Source of the DNA: Posidonia oceanica
Lineage: Eukaryota > Streptophyta > Magnoliopsida > Alismatales > Posidoniaceae
Direction: 5' to 3'
Assembly (NCBI GenBank): GCA_037176725.1
Contig: JAZBRS010000020.1
Coordinates: 101,326,501-101,390,500 of the forward strand
Length of the DNA stretch: 64,000 nucleotides
Positions 23,601 through 35,970 of this stretch are shown here, one piece after another (position 1 is the stretch's first letter; every line of letters begins with the position of its first letter). The notes below the pieces were generated by a model that saw nothing but the letters and a program-made list of their open reading frames with translations, searched no databases and was not told the DNA's origin. The position numbers and the translations under genes were made by a program.

Positions 23601-26600
23601 AAACGGCGACGAGGGACTAATCTGAAAGCATGGTCGGGCTCTTGGAGGCCGTGCGGTCCTCGGACGTCCATCGGCGAGGCGTTTTGCAGCTGGAGCGGCG
23701 ATCCGAGCTTAGAGCTCGCCGGAGAAGGAGTTGACGGCGGCGTTGACTATCCACGACAAGGGCCAGAAAGCTAGTCTAACGGGTCGAAAAGCAAGAGAAG
23801 AAGAAGACTAAGCTAATGGGAGGGTGCAGTACCTGTTTCGACGTCCGAAGCGCTCCCCCAACGTGGGCTGCTTCTGCAGATGCCGGCGAGGCTCGTTTGG
23901 CAGCTGCGGACGTTGTTGGTGGCTTGCGAGGATTGGAGTCAGTTCCACGGAGTCCTCCGGTGCTCGCTAGATCTCTAGAGCGAGGCTTTGAAGCCGAAGG
24001 AATAAACGGCGATTTTTGGGTGCTGCAGGAGTTGCCTGAGGTGGGGGTGGTGATGTACTGCTCCTAAGGCCAGATGGAGGATTCTAGCGAGCTTCTGGAG
24101 GTCTGGTGATGATTTCCGGGGGCTAAGATAGGGTCACGGAGGTCTGAGGTGGAGGATTGGTGATGGAGGGATTTTCTGGCAGAATTGGGTGCAGGTGTTT
24201 GCTGTGGAGGGTTTAGTCTGTTGTGAGGGTGAAGGCTGGGGCTCTGGTGTTTTAGGGAGGTGATGATCAAGCGAATATCTGGGTGGAGTTTGGGATGATT
24301 GCGGGCTCAGGGGAGTTAAGAATTTCGGAAAGGGAAGTGTTGGGTTCTGCTGAGGGAAATGGATGGGTTGCGGGGTGATTCTGGGATGGATTCGGCTGTA
24401 GAGTGAAGGGGTAGGATGCTGGAAGTTTGGGTGGATTTGGGGGAGGAATTGGGAGAGATTTGGATGGAGTCGAAGGCTCTGGTTTCAGTGGAATGGAAGA
24501 GGAGGAAGAGGGCTGCATCCTGCAGAGGATCAGAGGGAGAATTGGGTGCTCTCCGATGCTCTGGATGCTCTCTCTCTCAGGACGACAAAAAGGCAATGAA
24601 GGAGGTGTGAGAGTGAGGTTTTAACGGGGGCTCAATGCTGTGAGGCGCGCTGGGATTTTGAGTTCCCGCCGGTGTGGGCAACTACAGCTGAGGTGAAGGG
24701 AGGCAGCCGGCGAGCGGATTGGCAATTAATTGCACCCAGAGAAGCTACTGAGACACGAGCGAGAAGGAGAGGAATTGGAGCTGATGGAGAGAGGCGGCTG
24801 GCGAGGGCGATGGGCAATAATTGCCCCCCGAAAGACCTGCTGAAAGACGAGAGAGGAAGGAGGGTGAGCTGGCGTTCGGCGAGGCGGCCAGCGAGGGTGA
24901 CGGGCAATAAATGCCCCTCGGAAGACCCACAGAGAGAAGAGAGAGTGGAGTGAGCTGTAGGTCGATGTGATCGAGAGGGAGAAGCTGAATTTTGAAGAAG
25001 TGGAGGGAGACTGCTGGCGGGAGAAGAGGCTGCCTGAGGAAGAAGAAGAAGGAGGGAAGGAGAAGGAGTGGCGTGGGCTGGGCCTGCGTGCGAAAAAAAG
25101 GAAAAAGAAAGAAAGAAGGAAGGAGGGGAGGAGCTGGGCCTACAACTGGGCCGGACTAGAAGAGAAGAAATAGAAAAGAAAAGGAAGAAAGGAAGAAAAG
25201 GAAAGGAAGAAGAGGAAAAATAAGAAAATAAAAAGTAGAAATAAAAATAAAAATAGGTAAAAGATTTGAAAATGTTTTTAAGGTAGTTTTTTAAGTTAGG
25301 TTCTGATTAGGCCTTTAATGGTTGTTTTTAATTGGTTAATTAGGATTAGGAAGAGTTTTAATGTTTGATTAGGATTTTAAGTCTTCTTTTAGTTGTTTTT
25401 TTTTTGACTTTGTTTTAAATATTTGTTAAAATTCTTAATTGTTTTTAGTTAGGTTTTTCTTATTAAGTTTTTCTTGTTAAGTTGGGATTTTTAATGGGTT
25501 ACTTTTAATTAGTTGGGATGAGTTTTGGTTTTTAGATTTTAGTCTCTTTTCTTATGTCTTCTTTGATTTGCTTTTAATTTTGTTTGTTAAGTTCTTTTAA
25601 TATTTTTTCTTCATAGTTTTCCTTGTTAAGTTTTTAATTAAGTATTTTTAAATTTTTGATTATTTCTTTTTCCTTTTTAATCAAGTTTTTTAAATTGTTC
25701 CTTTTAGGTTTGTTTAGTTAGGTTTCTCTTTTCCTTAAGTAGTTGTCTTAGCGTTCTTAATTATTTTCTTTCTTTTGGAATTTGTTTCTTGATTTTTTTT
25801 TTAGGAGTTTTACTTTTGATTTGTTCTGATTATGCTTTGGTTTTTTACTTGATTTTATAGCATCTTCTTTTTGTTTGTTTTACATTTTTTAGATTGCATT
25901 CATGGTTTCTAGTTTTGGTTGGTTTTAGTTAGGTTTTTGTTTTTAATTGCATGTTTAAGTTTTTAATTATTTCTTTTTAGGATTTTGATTTGTTTTCCTT
26001 TTGTTTTTAGAGTTTTAAAGGTTTTTAAGGATTTTTTAGAAGATTAAGTAGAAGAAAGGAAGAGAAAAGGAAAAGGAAGAAGAAAAGGATGAAATGAAGA
26101 AGTTGAGAAGAAAGAGAGGAGCTGAAAGAAAGTAATTTTTTGAAAGTCAAAGAAAAAGCCAAAAATAAGATAAAAATACAAATAAGATTCAGAAGAGATA
26201 GATGCACAAGGGGGGCCCACAGCCAGGCAGGAAGAAGAGAGAGAAGGGAGCGAAAAGAAGGAGGATAATCAGGAGAGAGAGAAAGGAGAGAGAAAAGAAT
26301 AATTCAGGAGAGAGAAATGGATAATTTGAAGAAATGAAGGGGTTAGAGGTTTAAAAAAGAGATGAAATTTGGGGAGTATGTGGCCTAGAGTCTCTAGTGT
26401 GAGACCTAGCGTTTGGGTTTGGTTAGGGGAAAGTTTTGGAAGGGTTTTGAGGTGTAGAAAAAGGGTAGTTTTACCTAGGTTTTCTAGGATTTTTGGAAGT
26501 GGTTTTGGTTTGGAAATTTTGAGGGTTTTTGGGTAGGTTTGCTAAGTTGGGAATGGTGAGTTTTCCTATGATTTTTGGGTAGTTTTTGGGCTTAGGAAAG

Positions 26601-26739
26601 GGGTATGATTCTAGCTTAAGTTTGGGCTTGTTTTGGAGTTTTGGTTTGAAAAGAAGAGTGTGGTTTTGGACCTAGATTTCGATCCAGAAGTCACCAGGAG
26701 ATTCTAATTGACCAAGCCTGTCAAAATGGGGTGTCAACA
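20638..26739 (-). repeat. Element B 5' LTR, complete, 6102 bp
   Basis: Bounded by TGTTGACACC at 26739 (minus strand) and ACTACA at 20638, next to the PBS. U5 carries GGTGTTAGGCACCC near 21010 and the 31-bp minisatellite at 21300-21665. About 75 bp present in the 3' copy are missing near 21740. Outer end: T-rich and purine-rich blocks at 25260-26340 and a GC-rich block at about 23400-24060. No clear TATA box or gene was found. Confidence 0.93.
22320..22810 (-). repeat. Degenerate TGCAATTTT repeat block in LTR
   Basis: About a dozen loosely repeated units of roughly 35-45 bp of the form AGGACTTAAGTGCAATTTTG. The same block occurs at about 1020-1500, in the opposite orientation at about 42430-43440 in A, and less clearly at 36000-36470 in D. 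Confidence 0.75.
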
Positions 26740-29700
26740 CTAAGTAGTGTCTCTCGATCTGGGAGTACTTCCTCTCATATTCGATGAACGTTTTACTGAG
26801 GTAATAAATCGCTTTCTCCTTCCTCCCAGTTTCATCGTGTTGTGCAAGGACAACACCCACCGAGTTATCAGTAACGGCCAAGTAGAGTCGCAATGGCCTC
26901 TCGGGGACTGGAGCAATCAATACTGGAGGGTTGAGAAGGTAGAGCTTTAGCTCATTGAAAGCCTTCTGATAGGTATGGTCCCACTTGAATTCTGCATTGC
27001 CTTTTAAGAGCTCATAGAATGGTCTATACTTTTCCGCATGCTGAGAGATAAATCTTTGAATGAACTGTAGCCTCTCTATGAGTCCTCTGAGTTCCTTGAT
27101 GTTCCTTGGTGGTGGCATGGCTGTTATAGCTTTGGCTTTGGTGGGGTCCACTTCTATGCCCCTTTTGCTCACTATGAAGTCGAGCAGCTTCCCGGCAGTG
27201 ACCTCGAAGACATACTTCTTGGAATTCATTTTGAGATTATACTAGTCTGCCCTCTGGAGTACTCTTTCTAGTGCTTCAAAGTGTCCCTCTCTTGTTTTTG
27301 ACTTTACCAACAGGTCATCCATGTAGCACTCCATGCAATCGTGTATCTTGTCGTGAAAGATCGCCATCATAACCCTCCGATAGGTGGCTCCAGCGTTCTT
27401 TAACCCGAATGGCATGATTACATAACAGTAGGTCCCCTATGGAGTGGTAAATGAGGTTTTCTCCTGATCTTCTTCTGCAAGTTTAATCTAGTTGTAATTG
27501 GAGAAACCGTCCATAAATGAGAGCATTTCATGGCTTACAGTGTTATCTATGAGGATGTCTATGTGTGGAAGAGGGAAATCGTCTTTTGGGCATGCTTCAT
27601 TGAGGTTTCTGTAGTCAATGCACACGCGCACTTTGCCATCTTTCTTCATCATCGGAATTATGTTGGCAATCTATTCCGAATACACCACAACTCTGATGAA
27701 CTTTGCTTTGTGTAGTTTGTCTATCTCTTCTTTGACTTTTAGAGCAAGGTCTGGACGTAGACGCCGGAGCTTCTACTTCGTTGTCTTAGCGCTTGGCTTG
27801 AGAGGGAGCTTGTGCGCCACCAATAGTGAATTAAGCCCAGGCAATTCTCCGTAGGAGAAGGCCAGTACCTTCATATACTTCTTGAGTAGTTTTTCCATTC
27901 TGGTTCGTTCACCTGAGTTGAAGGCAGAGCTTATCCGAACTGGTCCTGGATCATCTGCAGTGCCCAGGTTGACTTCCTTTGTTTCTTCAGCGGCAGCCTT
28001 GGCCTACTCATCATACTTCTTCATCATTTCTTCGAAGATGGTAGGGTCTACCGATTCTTCATCTGGGTCCTCTTCTGTATCCACCAGCTCGAAGACTTCA
28101 TAGTTTCCAATGTTTTTGCAGGTGATGTTTGACACTTCTTCGACCAGGAAGATGGCATGCGACGTAACTAGCTCCCTTGGCAATGCTGTGGTATAGTGAC
28201 ATACCTTAACAGTTTGGGTGATCGGCTCCTTCCTGTTCCAGCCTGCACGCTTGGTAGAGTGATTAGATACCTTTTGCGAGGACACAGTGGCAATTAGGCC
28301 GTCCCTGTCTTGTTTTTGTTTACCTTCCCCACTACTAACTAAACTAGGAAGTAAATTACTGGAAAGTAAATCATGCAAAAACAAAATGCAGGAATTGAAT
28401 GCGGGAAAGAAACTATTTACAAGGGTAGGGGGTTTGCCCCTAGGTTTGCCTCCGTGGTGAAGGCGGTTTGCCATCGGGCGTTCAGTCTGTGGCCCTGGCC
28501 CCTTCTTGCTTAGAGGGGCAAGGCCGTAGGTTGCGGGTGAACTTGCAGATGGGGTCGGAGTCCTCTGCTTTAGTGTCTTCAGCGGGGGTTCCGGAGGGAT
28601 TGCTTGCTTGGATGTCTGGAGGTCGGGGAGTTAATCTGTGGCCTTGGTCCCTTCTTGCTTCGGGGGACAAGGTCGTAGATCGTTGAAGAGACAGGTGAGT
28701 TCGCAGACAGGGTCAGAGTCCTCTGCTTCAATGCTTTTAGTGGAGGTTCCGGAGGAATCGCTTGCTTGAATGTCCAGAGGTGAAGGAGCTTTTGGGGATG
28801 TGGGGAGAGCAGCAAGGACCTCTTCTGTGCAAGGGGTTGATGCTCTTTCCTCAAGCTTCGTTGAAGCGTTGAGGATGATTGGAACTTCTTCTAGACAGGG
28901 AGAAGGAGTTAGTGCTGTCTTGGGATCTGTAAGAGTGCCGAGGATGACGGGCTTAGGGGCTTTTGCAGCTGTTGTTGTTGCTGGGAAGTTGGGAACTGTG
29001 TCTGACACTTGCTTGTCGTGCACTTGTAACCTGACTGATATGAAGTGGTTGGCAAGTGACCATGCTAGAGGTTTGGTTGGATCTGGTTGTCCAAGGTACC
29101 CTAGCCCGGTACGACTGCGCTCTTCAGGCGTTTCAAGCACGTCCCTCATTCCTTGTTCCTGGCGGCCAAGTCCTTTTCCTGGGGTGTACCCTATCTTGAG
29201 GAGGATCTCCCAAGGCCTTTTCATGTGGTCGGGGTAATTGTATTGATTTATGTCAATACTTTTGGGAGCAAAGACCTTCTTGACATTGTTTATGGCCTTG
29301 GCAGTTGAGTCCCTGATCAGCGGTGCCGGCGTGGTAGTTGGGACTGTTACCAGGTGGGCTTCAGCTTCCACTGGCTTGTCTCCCCGTATTTTGATGATTT
29401 TCCCTTGGTGAGGGAACTTCATGCATTGGTGGCGCGGGGAGGTGACTGCCTTGATCTCTTCGATCCATTGGTGCCCTAAGATGAGCCGATATGAGATTGG
29501 GGCATCGACTATTATCAGTTCTGTTTCCATTTGAAGAGGGCCAATGGTAACTTGGACAGTGATTTTTCCCAAGGCTGCTTTTTTGTTGTTGTCATACCCT
29601 GATACAGTTAAGGCTGCTAGGCATAGTTGAGATTCTGTTAGCCTAATTAACTGTAGGGTTTCCAGGGAGCATATATTTAAAGTTGTCTTGGTATCGACAA

Positions 29701-32700
29701 GCACACTAGAAAGTTTGTAACTGTTTATTACAATAGTAACACTTAAAGGTAGGGTCCTTCTCTCAAGGGGAGTTGATTCAGAGTCGGTGAAGATGACTGT
29801 AGGCTCCATGAACACAGTAGTGGCGATGGCGGCCAGAGCTTCGGCGGGCATGTCCTCTGGTACCTGGGCTTTCTTCAATACCTCCGTCAGGATATCCCGG
29901 TGCTTTTCTGAGGCTTTGATCAGCTTGTAGATGGAGATCTTGGCTTGTGTCTTTCTGAGCTGCTCCAGGATGTCGAAGGTGCCTTCTATCCTCCGGGGTA
30001 TGTGGAACTCTTGTTGAGGTGGGGAAATGGCTCGTTCTGCATTAGGCGGAGGTGGTGCAACTTGGTTGGAGATCCGCCCGGTTCTTGTGATGGGGGCCTG
30101 CTGAGCCTGGTTGTGTTCTCCCTTGGCGTGGCCGGACTTAAGTAGAGACAGAGGTTTCCTGAGGAGAGACTGCCCCTGGTTTATGGGCAGCTGAGATGAA
30201 CTCAACAATGCGGTCCTCTGGATCTGGGTATACCCTTGGGCTGCTTGATCATTAGTGAACTGCCGGAACGCTTGGATACTTGGGGCTTCATCGTCCCCGT
30301 CATCGATCCAACCGCCTGTGCCATTTGGTGCTGGATCTCCCATGTGGAATCCTGCTAGATAGGGTCTCCAGATCATTTCTAGGGTCGTTTCATGGTCTGC
30401 CTGGATGGTGATCATCTCGCCTTGGAACTTGAACTTTAAAAGCTGGTGCGTCGGGGACGCAACTGCACATATTTCCGCTAGCCAAGTTCTTCCCAGGATC
30501 AATGGTTCTGCTAGTTCGCAATCTACCACCATGACCTTGGTAATGCTGGTGAGGGGGCCGATGGTAATTGCTAGCTGAACTGTCCCTATCACCTCTGTTT
30601 GGCTATTATCAAAGCCCTTGCAGAAGATCCTCTCCCTGGTGATCTCTTCTTCTTCGACATCTAAGTAGTCGAGTGTGTTCAGGGAGCATGTACTGCGACT
30701 AGCCCCTGTGTCCACAAGTATGCCAGGGAGGAGGTAGCCGTTGACCTCTACGGTGATCACCAAAGGCCAGAGCTGTTTCTCCGGAGTGGGTAGCTTTGAG
30801 TCCTTGAAGACTATATTTCTCCGCTCGTATTCTTTGATGATCTTTCGGGCTAGTCCAAAGGGATCTGTCCCACCATTCTGCTCTTGGGGTTGATCTTCTC
30901 CTGGGAGGAAATTGAAGCACTTGAGGAGCTCCACCTCGTTTGCCTCGCTTTCTTTATCTTATGCGGCCTCCACTGGGAATTCCCATTCTATGGATCCTTG
31001 TTCGGAGTATGTCTCGAACTCATTGCTTTCTTCAATGGAGGAAACCGGCTCTGGCTCTGATTCAATTAGGCACATGGCGACAGTCTCAGCCTCAGGTGGG
31101 TTGCCTTCTGCCTCCAGGTGTGCCACCGGGTGATTAGGTAGAGGATTCTGGTGTATCTGTAGCTTGTGCTGTTCCATCCTAGCCTCTTTTAGTCTGTCTT
31201 TGAGGGCCGACCACATTATTTCTCCTTTGTCATTTAGATCATATATTCGATCTTTTAACACATAACATTCTTCCAGTGTGTGCCCGTTTTCCTGGTGGTA
31301 TGCACAGTACTTGGACATGTTTGCACTGGGAGTTGTAAGTCCCCACTTTCGACCAGCATTCTAAAGATGTCTGGGATCGTCTCTGGAAGTGGTGGGTAGC
31401 TTTGTCTCCTTGGTCCTCTAGGTGCCTGTGGAGGAGGAACATTGTGGTAGTCCCTTTGCCCTTGCGGTGGTGCTTTGTATTGACTGTTGTTCTGCCCCTG
31501 TTGAGCATTTACCAGGGAATTAGAGTGCTGGGGTTGGAACTGTTGGAATAGCTGCCTCTGTTGTTCCATTTGATATGGAGGCTGCTGGAAGGGTTGCCCT
31601 TTCCATCTCCTTTGATGCTGTGTGGTTAGTTGTGCCATGTTGCCAGTGACACCTTCTATTATATGTCCTGCAGTCTTCTTCTGGCTTGTCGCTTCGAGCT
31701 CCAGGAATGGTAGCTCTTCTCTGTTCCGCATTACTTTGGCGGCCCGCTCATATAACTGTGGATAGGTGTGGAAGTCACCTACCAACAGTCCAGCCCTGAG
31801 TGCTCTCGTGGTATTCCTTGCGATTATTTCCACGACATGGCCCTCAGGTATGTAGCACTCTGACCTAGCGGCCATGTCCCTCCATCGGCTAGCGAAGGTG
31901 ACGAAGTCCTCATTAGGCCTCATCCTCTCAGCTGTGAGGTCGCCTGCAGTGGGTTTGTGTGGTACCCAGTGGACTGTACTGATTTAGAAATTTCTCCTCG
32001 ATTATTCTAAAATCCCGAAGATCATAGGAATTCAGGGTGTCAAACCACTTCAAGGCTTCTCCCTCAAGCGTCTTGAAGAAGAGGTATGCCGTTAGCCCGG
32101 CGTCGTAATGGTATGGCAGAGTATCCATAGTGAAGGTAGCTATGTGGTTCCTGGGATCCTCTGTACCGTTATATCTCCTCATTTTTGGCATTTTAAACCC
32201 TGGGGGAAGGGCAAAGTGAGGGAACTTGGAGATGTCGTAGCCGATGGGCGTCTTTGAAGTGACTTCGGCCTCTGTTAGTGCTTCGGCAATCATCCTCTTA
32301 AGATCAGTCCCTGGTGCGGCGTAATGCCCCTAGCTCGGGTGCTGGTGTGTCTGTGGGAATGGTGGTAGTGATGGGTTAGGTTGTGGAGGAAAGAGGGATG
32401 ATTGGGGTCGTGTAGGCTAATAAGACGTGTTGATAGGAGGTTGTTGTAGATGGAAGAATGATGGTGGAGGCGGAGTGGGGTAATACGGTGTATTAGCGGG
32501 AGGTTGTGGTAGGTATGGGGTTGCATATGGCGGAGTTGGGTGGATATAAGGGTAGGTGGGCGTCGTGTGGTATGCTGGATAGAGGCCTTGGCTAGGGAAG
32601 GCAGGGTTAGGTACGGTAAGGGTGTAGACTGGCGTATGGAATAGTTGGTTGTGGTGTTCTTGGAGGGTGGAGGTTTGTGGGCTTGTGTGCGTGAAATGTT

Positions 32701-33037
32701 GTTGAGCCAGGGATTGCCGAACCTTGTAGGTCTCCTCCTCAGTTGGGTAGGAGGTAGTCACAACGAGAGGCACAATGTTGGAAGCTACCTCGGGATGTGT
32801 GACCTCGAGTGGGATGTTCATTGCTTGGGACTGATCCGCCTCCCTTCCTTCTTCATTTGTATCAATGTGGTAATCGAAGGGGATGGAAGCATGTGGGAAT
32901 CTCCGCCGGCCGGTGGCTCGTGGGAAGCCGGGGGTTCCTGGCCCTTCTGTTTGTGAGGTTGAGCCTCTGAAGAAAGACCCATCCGGGCCAAAGCTTTGCT
33001 GTGCCATGGAGGTAGAGGTAGTGCTCACGTGCTCCAT
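26740..33037 (-). pseudogene. gag-pol: Element C gag-pro-RT polyprotein with two protease domains, truncated
   Basis: ATG at 33037. Order: proline-, histidine- and threonine-rich N terminus (33037-32417); gag core (32293-31255) with ALKWFDTLN and FVTFASRWRDMA, crossed by a frameshift near 31940; knuckle CAYHQENGHTLEEC (CX2HX4HX4C, 31310-31265); a first aspartic protease with DTGAS at 30712 and LILGRTW; a stretch AKISIYKLIKASEKH; a second protease-like domain with DTKTT in place of DTG and LILGHQW; a G-patch-like segment with GYTPGKGLGR and GLGY; then RT with FMDGFS, MPFGLKNAGATY and YMDD (about 27320). The first RNase H retains LYLAVTD. The frame stops at 26740 inside the HYL motif where B is inserted. 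In-frame TAG stops lie at 28004, 27671, 27488, 27437 and 27242; several replace Trp or Gln codons of conserved motifs. Not functional. Confidence 0.88.
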
Positions 33038-34410
33038 TGTTCTTTTTTTTTTCTTTTCTTTCTTTTTTTTTTGTTCCCTTTTTTTTCTTTTTGTTTTTCT
33101 TTTTTTCCTTTTTGTTTTCCCTTTTTTTTTGCTTTTGCTTTTTCTAGGCTATTACAGAAGGTAGAAAAGAAATTACAGACTCGAGGAATACTAATTAATA
33201 CAGACTCGATGAAAGAAAGAAAATTAACAAAATTGAAACAGTTTATGCTGATAACCTTGTGATCAGTAATGTGCACAAACCCCTGCAAGCAATGCACTGA
33301 AACGTGAGGTTCCCTGTAGTCGCTTGTATAACAGGCGACGAAACAAGTCGCCGATTGTACCGATGGCTGAACGAGGCACCTCCTGAACAGGCGGCTATAC
33401 CCCTTGTTCAGTCAGCAAACCCGATCTATCTTGGACAGACCACGCAACAGTCAGGAAAGAAAATGAGAGCAGGTTTCAAACAACGCGTTGCTTTTACTTG
33501 TTTAAGTGTTTAATTAATGGATTGATTAATTAAACCTGCGTGGGTCACAAGCAACTGGGATTGGTTGGCTTTAAGGTACTCCTCCTTGACCTTTTCTAGG
33601 GTCCACCAAGAGGAGCCTAGATGGGGGGCTTGTCTCTCTAAAGAGGGACCCTCCACCTAGGATTCTGTCCTTAGGCTTGGCACTTAACAAACCACGAAGC
33701 AAGAAGTAAACACAAAGTACTAAGGTGTAAAGTATCTACCAAGTTTCACTATTGGCTCAGGGAGAGAGAGAAGCCAATAACAACACTTGGGACACCTTGA
33801 GATCTTGATCCAACTATTGCAGCTAACACTGAGTATGGGAGAGCGACTTACACTGGCCCGGGTTCGCTCAGGTTAACTGTTCTAGCTAGAGGAAGATTTC
33901 CTCAAAGAACTTCCACTTTAATACAAAACAATTAGTTTCCACCTTAAGGGTGAACACAAGTAAATCTAGAAGCTGTTAAAAAACTAAAATGCAGTGGACA
34001 TGGAGAGTTGTTTTTAATTTTACTTTAATGCTACTGCAGATCTAAAAACACAACACAAGATACAGGAAAAAACAACAAAGGTCTGTAATAAAAAACGAAC
34101 TGTGGAGTCACCTATATAAGCAGCGTCTATGCAAGTCGCCCTCTGGAGGAGCGGCTAGGATAGACGCTTCTAAGAGAGGCGGCTAGTAGCACAGTGTTCT
34201 GACCTCAGTAAAACGGTCCCAGCTATTGGAGCTTGGGTTTTTTTACTGATGTTAGAAACAAAAGAAGAGAGGAAAAAACGAGAAAAGGTTTGGGGTATCG
34301 TGAAAACCTAAGCGTACGATTACCCGAACCCAAAAAACAACTCCTAAATCTATGAGAATGATGGAAAGAAAGGGAGGAACTGACTCACGTAGCATGGGGG
34401 TTGGCTAAAG
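33038..34410 (-). other. Element C 5' leader
   Basis: Noncoding. On the sense (minus) strand an A-rich purine tract of about 95 nt (33042-33140) ends five bases before the gag ATG. The rest carries GTCGCC/GGCGAC-type motifs (33318-33400, 34134-34190) and a hairpin at 34122-34168. No conserved ORF seen. Confidence 0.7.
34122..34168. repeat. Leader hairpin of element C
   Basis: Perfect 8-bp outer arms AGCGTCTA (34122-34129) and TAGACGCT (34161-34168). The enclosed 31 nt hold a further short pairing, CTCTGGAG being near-palindromic. Confidence 0.7.
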
Positions 34411-34432
34411 CCGAGTCCCACCATGATCGCCA
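34411..34432 (-). other. Element C probable primer binding site
   Basis: Minus-strand TGGCGATCATGGTGGGACTC starts with TGG and lies four bases after a possible LTR end CTACAGACA. A second TGGCGATCA copy at 34522-34514 makes the exact boundary uncertain. Confidence 0.55.
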
Positions 34433-34436
34433 CTTC

Positions 34437-35970
34437 TGTCTGTAGTGTGGAATTTGGGGGGGTGTGTGTTTGAGAAGATGTCAGTGCTTCCACGACATTG
34501 ACAGCTTTTGTTGTGATCGCCACTCGCCTTTGGGCAGACAAGACACCTGGGGGGAGACTATGATGATGTGGGTCCTCAGACCACTAGATCGATGGCAGGA
34601 TGTCGTCTAGTGGCTTCCTCATGCTACGTGAATTCCTTCCTTTCCTTCAAAACAAAACAACATAGATCTAAATTAGTTTAAGTGTAGTAGTCAGTGATAG
34701 AAATAAATGAAACGACATGGCTAAAAGAAAACAAATACTGACCGGGGGTTGTTCCCTGCATGCATATGCTATGGTCCTATGCTAAGGAATGTAAAGAAAT
34801 GCGATAAGAAATTAGATTGGAAGAAGATACTCCCTTCACCCTCGTGCTGTATGCAGTGGAGTAGAAGTGGAGGCACGGTCGGAGCTCCGGCTAGGCTCGA
34901 GATCTCTAGGATCGTAGTTGGGTTGTAGTAATCTGGGATCTTGGGCTTCTCTGGATTGGGGGTGGAGACTAGGATTTCTGGCTTGGAAAATCTAGTTGCT
35001 TGAAGGTGGGAGCTCAAAGCCCTAAAAACCTAAAGAGAATTTCTCCAAGATAGGTTTTCCTCACAACTGGCTGGCCTCCCCAAACACTGACCCATAGGGT
35101 CTATTTATAGACTCCTAGGGGGGTGTGGGTGGTTATCATATGGAAATTTCTAGAGAATTGGCAGTTACAGCTAGTCGCTGTACGGAGAGGTGACTGAGAC
35201 TAGCAACTGCTCAGTCAACGTTGGAAGACCGTGGGAACGAGGCCACAACTGTCAGTCGCCGCTTCAAGTGGTGCCTAACGGTCGAAGGGGAGTGGGAAAT
35301 AACTATGGAAAAGCGGTTTAAAAGGAGCCATGATTGTTAGTCACCGCATAGAACGACGCCTGATGGTCAAGGATCGTGGGAAGACCGAGGTGGTTCCACA
35401 ACCGCTCAGCCGCCTGCTAAGATGGCGCCTGAGGATTGAGGGGATAGTGGGGAGCAACCACTGCCCATGATCGCCCAGTCACCTTTCCGATTGGCGTCTG
35501 TATTGGTCGCCTCTTTAAATGGCTTTTGACTGAGCCGCCTCCTCGGATGGCTTCTGAATCAGTCAGCGCGCCACTGGGCGACTATCTGAGGCGCCTCCCT
35601 AACCGGCTACTATCAAGCCTAGGTTATTTCTAGCCCTTTTCCAGGTTTTTTTTGCCAGAGGAAACAAGATAGAAGGCTGGGAAACTACAGATAGTCTATG
35701 AAATCAAGGAAACATCTCTGTTAACTCAGATCTAACTTCAAATCTGAGTAAAAGTGAAGGATACCCAGGGTACTTGGACTAGTCACGAGTCCGAGTGGGT
35801 TAGCTCTGCCACAGCCAACAACCTGGGTTTAGGTAGGATCAAGTGATGCTTTAAAGAAGTCAAGGAGTATCTAGAAGTTGTGTTATCAAAACTTAGGCAT
35901 GAGATTTAGGGTGCCTCAAGGTTTCTACCCTCAAAAGGAACTCTCAGAAATGCGAAAATAGGATATCTAC
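34437..35970 (-). repeat. Element C 5' LTR, about 1.5 kb
   Basis: The outer end TGTAGATATCC at 35970 is clear because the flank changes there to LTR-D sequence. The inner end near 34437 is inferred from the PBS. A good TATA box lies at 35101-35110. U3 carries degenerate GTCGCC repeats (35170-35610). Confidence 0.7.
35101..35110 (-). promoter_or_regulatory. TATA box of element C LTR
   Basis: Minus-strand CTATAAATAG in a CTAGGAGTCTATAAATAGAC context. Transcription would start about 30 bp downstream, near 35075, which splits the LTR into a U3 of roughly 0.9 kb and an R-U5 of roughly 0.6 kb. Confidence 0.65.

Larger units (their letters stand above)
1..26739 (-). mobile_element. Element B: degenerate giant Tat-clade Ty3/gypsy retrotransposon (3' end cut by window)
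   Basis: Read on the minus strand the order is 5' LTR (20638-26739), PBS (20619-20636), gag-pol pseudogene (10528-19306), downstream plant-mobile-domain-like pseudogene (7854-9056), 3' repeat array (about 6020-7580), PPT (5477-5485) and 3' LTR (5472 to below 1). Both LTR copies start TGTTGACA. The two copies visibly diverge, for example six amino-acid-changing differences in one 252-bp stretch (2563-2814 against 23816-24067). Together with the many stops this marks an old insertion. If the 3' LTR is full length the element is about 27.4 kb. The insertion point is inside the RNase H of element C at 26739/26740; the matching target-site duplicate lies outside the window. Confidence 0.93.
26740..35970 (-). 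mobile_element. Element C: 5' part of a second Tat-clade retrotransposon
   Basis: Minus-strand order: LTR (35970-34437), PBS (34432-34411), leader, gag, two protease domains, G-patch-like motif, RT and the start of RNase H, ending abruptly at the LTR boundary of B. The rest (second RNase H, integrase, 3' LTR) should lie left of element B, outside the window. Its LTR begins TGTAGATATCC, unlike A, B and D, and is about four times shorter, so it is a different family in the same clade. Confidence 0.85.
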
